9,052 bases of DNA from an uncultured Clostridium sp. (GTDB lineage Bacteria; Bacillota; Clostridia; UBA1212; UBA1255): assembly GCA_900555605.1 (NCBI GenBank), contig USLW01000062.1:1-9052 (forward strand). The letters run 5' to 3'. Within the stretch, counting starts at the first letter, position 1, and every line of letters starts with the position of its first letter. This document shows, one piece after another, positions 1 to 5,482 of this stretch. The position numbers and the translations under genes were made by a program. The notes below the pieces were generated by a model. It was given only the letters and a program-made list of their open reading frames with translations. It was not told the origin of the DNA and made no database searches.

Positions 1-1856
1 ATTAATGCTACCAATGAACATAATCTGTCCAAATCAGCCGCACGTTTTGCATTCACGCCGTCGCTGAGCTCCTTCACATAGGCACAAACCGCCGGAATGA
101 TGTCTTTTCTCGTCATATCAAGCATAGTAGCCGCTTCAATATTGATCATCTTGCAGTAATTATCCATCAGAATTTCATACCTGGAATGAATTTCGGCAGC
201 TGTAAAAATATGATGCTTGGTAAACAGCCGAATGCTTTTTTCACTGATAAAGTACGGCAATGCATCCGCCGTAGTCCGCAGGTTCAGCAGTCCCCGCTTT
301 TTGGCTTCCGCCACCCATTCCTCTGTATAACCATTTCCGTTGAATATAATACGCTTATGCTCCCGGATGGTTCTGCGGATTAACTCATTCAGGGCCGCCG
401 TAAAATCCGCAGCAGCCTCCAGTTCATCCGCGAACAGGCACAGCGCTTCTGTTACAATCGTATTCAGAATGATATTCGGTCCGGATATCGACAGCGCCGA
501 ACCCGGCATACGGAATTCAAATTTGTTTCCGGTAAAGGCAAAGGGCGAGGTTCTGTTTCGGTCGGTATTATCTTTCGGAAACTTCGGCAGAACATGTACT
601 CCGATCTCCATATCCACCTTTTCTTTGTTATCATATCCGTTTCCGGATTCAATGGCCTCCAGGATCTCTGTCAGCTCATCACCGAGAAACATGGATATAA
701 TGGCAGGCGGCGCCTCATTTGCGCCAAGCCGGTGATCGTTGCCGGCCGTTGCAACAGAAACCCGCAGCAAATCCTGATAATCGTCTACCGCTTTGATCAC
801 TGCACACAAAAACAACAGGAATTGCGCGTTCTCATACGGCGACTCGCCGGGCTCCAGCAGATTCACGCCCTTATCCGTAGAAAGCGACCAGTTGTTATGC
901 TTGCCGCTGCCGTTGACGCCGGCAAAGGGCTTTTCGTGCAGCAGGCAAACCAAACCGTGCCGTGCCGCCACCTTTTTCATAAGTTCCATGGTCAGTTGAT
1001 TGTGATCCGTGGCGATATTCGTATTGCTGTAGATCGGAGCCAGCTCGTGCTGGGCCGGCGCGACCTCGTTGTGCTCGGTTTTTGCAAGAACGCCGAGCTT
1101 CCAGAGCTCTTCGTTCAGATCTTTCATATAAGCCTTTACCCGGGGTTTGATGGATCCGAAATAATGATCCTCCAGCTCCTGCCCTTTCGGGGGCTTAATG
1201 CCGAACAGCGTTCTGCCTGTGTAAACCAAGTCCTTTCTTTGATTGTACAGCTCTTTATCAACTAAAAAATATTCCTGTTCCGGTCCGACTGTTGTAATTA
1301 CATTTTTCACCGAGGTCTGTCCGAACAATCTTAAAATGCGCAGCGCCTGTTTACTCAGCGCCTCCATAGAACGCAGCAGGGGCGTCTTTTTGTCCAGCGC
1401 TTCGCCTCCATAGGAGCAGAATACCGTCGGGATACAAAGCGTTCCCTCTTTAATAAATGCATAGGAAGTGGGGTCCCAGGCAGTATAGCCTCTTGCTTCA
1501 AAAGTTGCCCGCAGACCGCCGGAAGGAAAACTGGAGGCATCCGGTTCTCCGCGCACCAGTTCTTTACCCGAAAATTCCATGATGACATGTCCGTCTGATA
1601 TCGGAGAAATAAAGCTATCGTGCTTTTCAGCCGTAATGCCGGTCATAGGCTGAAACCAATGCGTATAATGTGTCGCACCTTTCTCAATTGCCCAATCCTT
1701 CATTGCGTTAGCCACGACTCCCGCAATATCGGCATTCAGCGTTTTCCCTTCATTTATCGTTTTTTTCAATGCCTTATAGGTTTCTTTCGGAAGCTTCTCC
1801 CGCATGACGCAATCGTTAAAAACCATGCTGCCAAATAATTCGGATATGTCGCTCAT
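1..1856 (-). CDS. glnN: Glutamine synthetase type III (GlnN), C-terminus cut by window edge
   Basis: This gene makes glutamine from glutamate, ammonium and ATP in the cytoplasm and is the entry point for ammonium assimilation. The reading frame is open from ATG at 1856 to the window edge, 618 codons; type III enzymes are about 700 residues, so roughly the last 80-100 are missing. Visible family motifs are GPEQEYF (metal-binding Glu193 and Glu195), NEVAPAQHE (263-271), NGSGKHNN (315-322), [14 protein letters not shown] (starting at 371) and FEFRMPGS (Arg449). The length and these motif versions are those of GSIII, not of the roughly 450-residue GlnA. The start is set by GGAGG 8 bases upstream of the ATG and by the expected N-terminal [15 protein letters not shown] sequence. 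It is transcribed alone, divergently from copA, from a strong promoter, through a leader with a terminator (see separate entries). No frameshift or missing active-site residue was seen. Identity is certain from the sequence; physiological regulation is inference. Confidence 0.97.
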   Translation of the reverse strand, partial: MSDISELFGSMVFNDCVMREKLPKETYKALKKTINEGKTLNADIAGVVANAMKDWAIEKGATHYTHWFQPMTGITAEKHDSFISPISDGHVIMEFSGKELVRGEPDASSFPSGGLRATFEARGYTAWDPTSYAFIKEGTLCIPTVFCSYGGEALDKKTPLLRSMEALSKQALRILRLFGQTSVKNVITTVGPEQEYFLVDKELYNQRKDLVYTGRTLFGIKPPKGQELEDHYFGSIKPRVKAYMKDLNEELWKLGVLAKTEHNEVAPAQHELAPIYSNTNIATDHNQLTMELMKKVAARHGLVCLLHEKPFAGVNGSGKHNNWSLSTDKGVNLLEPGESPYENAQFLLFLCAVIKAVDDYQDLLRVSVATAGNDHRLGANEAPPAIISMFLGDELTEILEAIESGNGYDNKEKVDMEIGVHVLPKFPKDNTDRNRTSPFAFTGNKFEFRMPGSALSISGPNIILNTIVTEALCLFADELEAAADFTAALNELIRRTIREHKRIIFNGNGYTEEWVAEAKKRGLLNLRTTADALPYFISEKSIRLFTKHHIFTAAEIHSRYEILMDNYCKMINIEAATMLDMTRKDIIPAVCAYVKELSDGVNAKRAADLDRLCSLVAL

Positions 1857-1882
1857 ATGTACAACCTCCATTCCCAATATAC

Positions 1883-1920
1883 AAAAAAGGCACCGCAGAC
1901 TGATGAGTCTACAGCGCCTT
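1883..1920 (-). terminator. Intrinsic terminator inside the glnN leader (attenuator)
   Basis: Read on the minus strand, AAGGCGCTGTAGACT (1920-1906) pairs with AGTCTGCGGTGCCTT (1901-1887). This is a continuous 15-base-pair stem with three G-U pairs around a CATC loop, followed at once by a run of six U. It lies between the glnN promoter and the glnN ribosome binding site. No minus-strand gene ends upstream, because copA diverges. It therefore cannot be the terminator of another transcription unit and should act as an attenuator of glnN. What relieves it is not shown directly. Confidence 0.85.
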
Positions 1921-1926
1921 TGCTGT
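1911..1926 (-). promoter_or_regulatory. Candidate ANTAR-type antiterminator hairpin in the glnN leader
   Basis: On the minus strand ACAGC (1926-1922) pairs with GCTGT (1915-1911) around the six-base loop AAAGGC. The loop has A at position 1 and G at position 4, the hallmark of RNA hairpins bound by ANTAR-domain antiterminators such as EutV and NasR. The loop and the 3' arm are the same bases that form the 5' arm of the leader terminator, so the two structures exclude each other, as in known ANTAR targets. A weakness is that ANTAR targets normally carry two such hairpins. The predicted transcript starts only a few bases before this one, leaving no room for a first hairpin. No ANTAR protein is encoded in the window. 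Confidence 0.4.
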
Positions 1927-1935
1927 TCGAGCATG

Positions 1936-1964
1936 ATAATACACCATCTGCACGCCGCTGTCAA
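1936..1964 (-). promoter_or_regulatory. Sigma-A promoter of glnN
   Basis: On the minus strand the -35 box TTGACA (1959-1964) and the -10 box TATTAT (1936-1941) are separated by exactly 17 bases. This predicts a transcription start near 1927-1929 and a leader of about 72 bases before the glnN ATG. The match is near consensus, so initiation should be strong and control is likely to act after initiation, at the leader terminator. Confidence 0.85.
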
Positions 1965-2119
1965 CACCTGTTATAAAAAATTTATTTCTCCGTGCGGGCT
2001 TATTATAACATCCCGTCTGTCTCCCCGCAAGCCTCCGGGCCCGCCCGTCTGCTGCTGCACCGCGCAGCAGCGAGCAAGAATATATTTTTATATTTCCGCA
2101 GGCAGCAGGATAAAAATGA

Positions 2120-2148
2120 TTTATTTATTCTCTGTTTGGAGTTATAAT
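2120..2148 (+). promoter_or_regulatory. Probable copA promoter
   Basis: A perfect -10 box TATAAT lies at 2143-2148. At 17-base spacing the -35 position (2120-2125) reads TTTATT, a poor match to TTGACA, so the promoter may need an activator or be weak at rest. The predicted transcription start is about 2154-2156, immediately at the left edge of a palindrome. Confidence 0.55.
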
Positions 2149-2154
2149 ATATAG

Positions 2155-2170
2155 TTGTTAGGAATAACAA
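2155..2170 (+). promoter_or_regulatory. Palindrome at the copA transcription start (candidate operator or 5' mRNA hairpin)
   Basis: TTGTTA GGAA TAACAA is a perfect 6-base inverted repeat with a 4-base centre. It extends imperfectly to TAG on the left and CTA on the right with one extra A. Its position at +1, just after the -10 box, is where a repressor would block initiation. As RNA it would make a 5' hairpin with a GGAA loop, which fits the stable GNRA class. It does not match the CopY cop box (TACAnnTGTA), and I do not recognise it as a CsoR site. Confidence 0.45.
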
Positions 2171-2177
2171 ACTACGG

Positions 2178-2196
2178 AAAGGAGCTGGTCCCCATC
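2178..2196 (+). promoter_or_regulatory. copA ribosome binding site followed by ATC in the start position
   Basis: AAAGGAG (2178-2184) is a strong Shine-Dalgarno sequence. Nine bases downstream, where an ATG is expected, the codon is ATC (2194-2196), followed in frame by SQLKQLKFRVTGMSCSAC. With Met at that codon this would be a typical CopA N-terminus, a few residues before the first metal-binding motif. The only other upstream in-frame start codon of the usual kind is TTG at 2155, which coincides with the predicted transcription start and lacks a suitably placed ribosome binding site. Confidence 0.6.
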
Positions 2197-4470
2197 AGTC
2201 AACTAAAACAATTAAAGTTTCGTGTAACCGGCATGAGCTGTTCCGCATGCTCTTCTCATATAGAAAGGGCCGTGGGTAAAATGCAGGCCGTGACCGAGGT
2301 ACAGGTGAATCTGCTTGCAAATACCATGCAGGTAACATTTGACGCAGAGCAGACCGACCCGCAGGAAATCATACGGGTCGTGGAACAGGAAGGCTACGGC
2401 GCCGCAGTCTATGTTCCCGAACGGGAGCACGGCGCCGCGGATGTCACTGCCGCGGATATCCGCAGTCTGAAGCGCAGGCTGATCTGGTCCTTTATCTTCT
2501 TGATCCCGCTGATGTATATTGCTATGCATCATATGACCGGTCTGCCCCTTCCTGATTTTCTGCTCGGCGACGAAAATGCGCTGTATTTTATCAGCGTGCA
2601 GCTGGTGCTGACGCTTCCGGTTATCATCATGAACCGAAAATACTATATCAACGGATTCAAAGCGCTTTTCAAGCGCGCGCCCAACATGGATACGCTGATT
2701 GCCATCGGTTCTTCAGCTGCCCTGCTCTATGGTATATACGTATTGATCCGCGTAGCTGTCAGCGTGCAAAACCAAAGCTTTGCAGAAGCCGGAGCATATG
2801 CGGAAAAGCTGTACTTCGAATCTGCAGCCACGATCCTCGCGCTGGTTTCCCTGGGGAAGGTTTTAGAAGCAAAGTCCAAGGGCCGCACCAAAGATGCCAT
2901 TACAAAGCTGATCCGTCTTTCTCCAAAGACCGCTGTCGTTGTGCGGAACGGGACGGAAACAGAGATCCCTGCGGAGCAGCTGATTCCAGGGGATATTGTC
3001 GTCATTCGACCAGGCAGCAGCATTCCTGCGGACGGAACGATTATTGAAGGGCATTCGGCGATTGACGAGTCCGCGATTACCGGCGAAAGTCTGCCTGTGG
3101 AAAAAGCAGAAGGAGATTACGTGATTGCCGCAACCATCAATAAATCCGGATATTTTCAATTTCGGGCAGAAAAGGTCGGCAGCGATACGACATTATCAAA
3201 AATTATTCAGCTGGTGGAGGACGCCTCCGCTACAAAAGCGCCGATTGCCAAGCTGGCGGATAAGGTTGCAGGTATTTTCGTACCGATTGTCATGGGAATC
3301 GCAGCAGTCGCCTTTCTTATTTGGCTGATGGCCGGAAGTACTTTTGAATTTGCAGTTTCCATCGGAATTTCCGTGTTGGTTATTTCCTGTCCCTGTTCCT
3401 TGGGTCTGGCTACGCCGCTGGCAATTATGGTCGGTACGGGAAAGGGTGCGGAAAACGGGATTCTGATTAAATCTGCGGAAAGTCTTGAAACGGCCCACAG
3501 TATCAACACCGTGATTATGGATAAAACAGGTACCATCACTGCCGGCCGGCCGGCAGTCACTGCAATTGTGCCTGCTGCGGGAATTGAAGCAGCGCAATTG
3601 CTGAGAATCGCAGCAGCACTGGAAGTACCGTCAGAGCATCCCTTTGCAGAAGCAATTGTCAGTGCATATACATCACCGGAAAAGCTGCCTGCCGCAGAAA
3701 ATTTTACTGCGGTCCACGGAAAGGGAGTCACCGGCCGTATCCAAGGCACCGTGTATTTTGCAGGAAATGCAGGCTATATGCAGGAAGCCGCCGGTATTGA
3801 GGCAGCGGCGCTTCAAAGCACAGAAGCCCCGCAGGCCGGCGCCACGCCGCTTTATTTCGCAGAATCCGGCCGCCTGATGGGAACAATTTTTGTTGCGGAT
3901 CCCATAAAAGAAAGCAGCGCCGCTGCAGTTTCAGAATTGAAGCAGATGGGAATCCGGGTTGTTATGCTGACCGGAGATAACAAAAAAACAGCGGAAGAAA
4001 TTGCGCGGAAGGCCGGGATTGAATCGGTAATTGCCGAAGTGCTTCCGCAGGATAAGGAACGAATCGTTTCTGAGTCGCAAAAAGCAGGTCAGGTCACTGC
4101 CATGATCGGAGATGGTATCAACGACGCACCGGCTCTGGCCAGAGCAGATGTCAGCATCGCCATCGGCGCCGGTACGGATATTGCAATCGAGTCCGCTGAC
4201 ATCATTTTAATGAAAAGTGACCTGTATGATGCCGTGACGGCAGTCAAGCTAAGCAAAGCCGTTATGCGCAATATCAGGCAGAATTTGTTCTGGGCATTTT
4301 TCTATAACACTGTTGGAATCCCGATAGCCGCCGGCGCGTTGTATCCTTACCTGCATATCACGCTCAATCCGATGATTGCAGCTGCCGCCATGAGTATGAG
4401 CAGCATTTGTGTCGTGCTTAACGCACTGCGTCTCAGACGCTTTTCCGCTTCTCGTAGGAAGAAGAGCTAA
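2194..4470 (+). CDS. copA: Copper(I)-exporting P-type ATPase CopA (P1B-1)
   Basis: This is an inner-membrane pump that uses ATP to export Cu(I) from the cytoplasm. From the ATC at 2194 the protein has 758 codons. It has one N-terminal heavy-metal-associated domain with GMSCSAC (Cys16 and Cys19), then membrane helices and the actuator-domain TGES at about residues 296-299. The membrane motif CPC is at about 399-401, the phosphorylated Asp in DKTGT at about 443, and the ATP-binding HP motif of SEHP at about 482. The hinge motifs TGDN (about 593) and GDGINDAP (about 639) follow. The last helices carry YN and MSMSS, the Cu(I)-specific pattern of the P1B-1 class. The CPC is followed by Ser where many relatives have Ala, a mild variation. 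A TTG at 2155 would add 13 residues but lies at the predicted transcript start. The gene stands alone; no copper chaperone or metal-sensing repressor is next to it. Function is secure; the start is the uncertain point. Confidence 0.95.
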   Translation: MSQLKQLKFRVTGMSCSACSSHIERAVGKMQAVTEVQVNLLANTMQVTFDAEQTDPQEIIRVVEQEGYGAAVYVPEREHGAADVTAADIRSLKRRLIWSFIFLIPLMYIAMHHMTGLPLPDFLLGDENALYFISVQLVLTLPVIIMNRKYYINGFKALFKRAPNMDTLIAIGSSAALLYGIYVLIRVAVSVQNQSFAEAGAYAEKLYFESAATILALVSLGKVLEAKSKGRTKDAITKLIRLSPKTAVVVRNGTETEIPAEQLIPGDIVVIRPGSSIPADGTIIEGHSAIDESAITGESLPVEKAEGDYVIAATINKSGYFQFRAEKVGSDTTLSKIIQLVEDASATKAPIAKLADKVAGIFVPIVMGIAAVAFLIWLMAGSTFEFAVSIGISVLVISCPCSLGLATPLAIMVGTGKGAENGILIKSAESLETAHSINTVIMDKTGTITAGRPAVTAIVPAAGIEAAQLLRIAAALEVPSEHPFAEAIVSAYTSPEKLPAAENFTAVHGKGVTGRIQGTVYFAGNAGYMQEAAGIEAAALQSTEAPQAGATPLYFAESGRLMGTIFVADPIKESSAAAVSELKQMGIRVVMLTGDNKKTAEEIARKAGIESVIAEVLPQDKERIVSESQKAGQVTAMIGDGINDAPALARADVSIAIGAGTDIAIESADIILMKSDLYDAVTAVKLSKAVMRNIRQNLFWAFFYNTVGIPIAAGALYPYLHITLNPMIAAAAMSMSSICVVLNALRLRRFSASRRKKS

Positions 4471-4515
4471 AAAGAGCCTAAAAAGGGCTGTAAAAATCTT
4501 TTCTTCCAAAAAGCT

Positions 4516-4562
4516 TCCCGGCAAAGTCACGGTAAACCGTGGCTCTGCCGGGATTTATTTTG
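4516..4562. terminator. Long hairpin terminator between copA and the convergent operon
   Basis: TCCCGGCA (4516-4523) pairs with TGCCGGGA (4546-4553). The stem continues inwards, after a single mismatch, through AGTCACGG and CCGTGGCT to a TAAA loop, about 16 paired bases or more. On the plus strand it runs into ATTTATTTT, ending copA transcription. On the minus strand a run of five U follows three bases beyond the stem, so it probably also ends the convergent operon whose last stop codon is about 50 bases away. Confidence 0.88.
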
Positions 4563-4615
4563 TGAGATTTGCGCTTTTGCCGCGTTCTTTTACAGTCCCT
4601 TTCCAGCAAATTGAT

Positions 4616-4942
4616 TTATAATTTCTCGTAGCTTTCCACATTCAGCACAAAAAAGGTCGCGCCACCCACCACAACCTCATCACCTAAACCATCATGCTTT
4701 AAGCCCTTTCCAAAGGAACAGGAAGATGGATTGACCTGTTTGCGCGTAGAGCAATATTTTGATAAAATCTCTTTGATCTGCCCGATCCTGCCGTCCTCCG
4801 TGCCGATCAGCAGCGTAGTATTTCCTACCATCAGGAAGCCTCCGGTGGTCGACAGCTTTGTAACAAAATATCCTTCTTGGGTCAGCGCAGATGCCGCCAC
4901 CGCGCTGTCGTCATTATTCACAATTGCCAGTACAAGCTTCAT
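4616..4942 (-). CDS. darA: DarA/PstA-family cyclic-di-AMP receptor
   Basis: This is a 108-residue cytoplasmic protein of the DUF970/YaaQ family, trimeric PII-like proteins that bind cyclic-di-AMP; what they act on downstream is largely unknown. The sequence shows MKLVLAIVNNDD at the N-terminus, TGGFLMVGNTTLLIG at 33-47 and GGATFFVLNVESYEKL at the end, all typical of the family. Thr28, Phe36, Asn41 and Gly47 fall at positions I recall as lining the ligand pocket in solved DarA/PstA structures. The start at 4942 is chosen because it gives the family N-terminus and has AGGAGG 11 bases upstream; an ATG at 4990 would add 16 unrelated residues and overlap the gene before it. It is the last gene of an operon, 34 bases after the DUF1854 gene. 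This context is unlike the tmk-yaaQ-holB setting of Bacillus subtilis darA, so it may be a paralogue. Family is secure; ligand binding is inferred. Confidence 0.92.
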   Translation of the reverse strand: MKLVLAIVNNDDSAVAASALTQEGYFVTKLSTTGGFLMVGNTTLLIGTEDGRIGQIKEILSKYCSTRKQVNPSSCSFGKGLKHDGLGDEVVVGGATFFVLNVESYEKL

Positions 4943-4976
4943 AATAGAATCTGCCTCCTGCTTCATAGATTTTATA

Positions 4977-5465
4977 TTACAGCTCAGCATTCAGCAATGC
5001 TCTGCTGTGTTTATCCAGTACTCTGAAGTCGGGTATCTCGTAACGGTTATCATTGGAATCACGGACTAAAACCCGGCCGTCATACAACATTTTAATATCG
5101 CTGTGCCGGTTTCTGATGGAAAAGCTCCGCTGGCCGCGATCGGTCTCCACATTCCATTTTAGTATACCATATTTCTCCGAGCAGTCAAGGATCCGCAGAA
5201 TTTTCGGTATCATATAATATTCCTTCAGACATTCCAAAATCACCTTTTTCGATTCCGGCATTAAGGTATCCACGTTGCGGATAATCGCCTGTTCCTTTCC
5301 GGTTTCATCCAATAAGGTGATGTACTTCATCAAGCCGCTGACAGGAAAAAGTCTGCGCGGTTCCAGATTTTCAAACTTTCGGCCGTCGTAGAATTCCAGA
5401 TCCACCAGACACGTATCCTTTCTGGTAAAACGCGCCTCATCCCCGTTGATATATAATCTCGCCAT
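4977..5465 (-). CDS. DUF1854 domain protein, partner of the upstream ABC transporter
   Basis: This is a 162-residue soluble protein with no signal peptide or membrane helix. Residues about 35-157 match the DUF1854 pattern: EPRRLFPVSG, then KYITLLDETGKEQAIIRNVD (48-66), then a helical stretch ending EYYMIPKI. It continues with KWNVETDRGQRSFSIRNR (103-120) and DGRVLVRDSNDNRYEIPDF, finishing with LDKHSRALL. The biochemical role is unknown. In proteobacteria DUF1854 proteins accompany an ABC transporter and have been labelled cyanophycin metabolism-associated; the same pairing is seen here. The start ATG at 5465 has GGGAGG 7-8 bases upstream, and the gene begins 17 bases after the transporter stop, so the two are surely co-transcribed. 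The N-terminal 30 residues are less conserved to my eye. Family assignment is from recognition of the pattern, not from a search. Confidence 0.85.
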   Translation of the reverse strand: MARLYINGDEARFTRKDTCLVDLEFYDGRKFENLEPRRLFPVSGLMKYITLLDETGKEQAIIRNVDTLMPESKKVILECLKEYYMIPKILRILDCSEKYGILKWNVETDRGQRSFSIRNRHSDIKMLYDGRVLVRDSNDNRYEIPDFRVLDKHSRALLNAEL

Positions 5466-5482
5466 GCGTCTTCCCTCCCGTG

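Larger units (their letters stand above)
1857..2193. other. Divergent control region between glnN and copA
   Basis: This stretch of about 337 bases has no convincing coding frame. Its left third is the glnN leader and promoter. From about 1965 to 2110 it is GC-rich and contains an 8-base-pair inverted repeat, GCTGCTGC (2051-2058) and GCAGCAGC (2064-2071), with a 5-base loop. After that come an AT-rich 6-base-pair repeat, AATATA (2079-2084) and TATATT (2089-2094), and another GCAGCAG at 2102-2108. The GC hairpin has no adjacent U-tract on either strand, so it is not a standard terminator; a regulator-binding role is possible but unproven. The right end holds the copA promoter, palindrome and ribosome binding site. 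Confidence 0.6.

Noticed and set aside
594..1265. Open frame of 223 codons on the plus strand opposite glnN
   Set aside because: It lies entirely antisense to the conserved glutamine synthetase frame, its product is rich in unrelated low-complexity residues, and it has no family resemblance.
2051..2095. Terminator reading of the GC-rich hairpin followed by an AT-rich segment
   Set aside because: The T-rich stretch begins about 14 bases after the stem and is broken by A residues, and no plus-strand gene ends upstream of it.
2155..2193. TTG at 2155 as the copA start
   Set aside because: It coincides with the predicted transcription start and the palindrome, has no ribosome binding site at a workable distance, and adds 13 residues not expected in the family.
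3207..3749. Open frame of 180 codons on the minus strand within copA
   Set aside because: It is antisense to the CPC and DKTG regions of CopA; the Ala/Ser/Ile-rich product is typical of a shadow frame.
4943..4990. ATG at 4990 as the darA start
   Set aside because: It would add 16 residues before the typical MKLVLAIV start and overlap the DUF1854 gene; the ATG at 4942 has AGGAGG in front of it.
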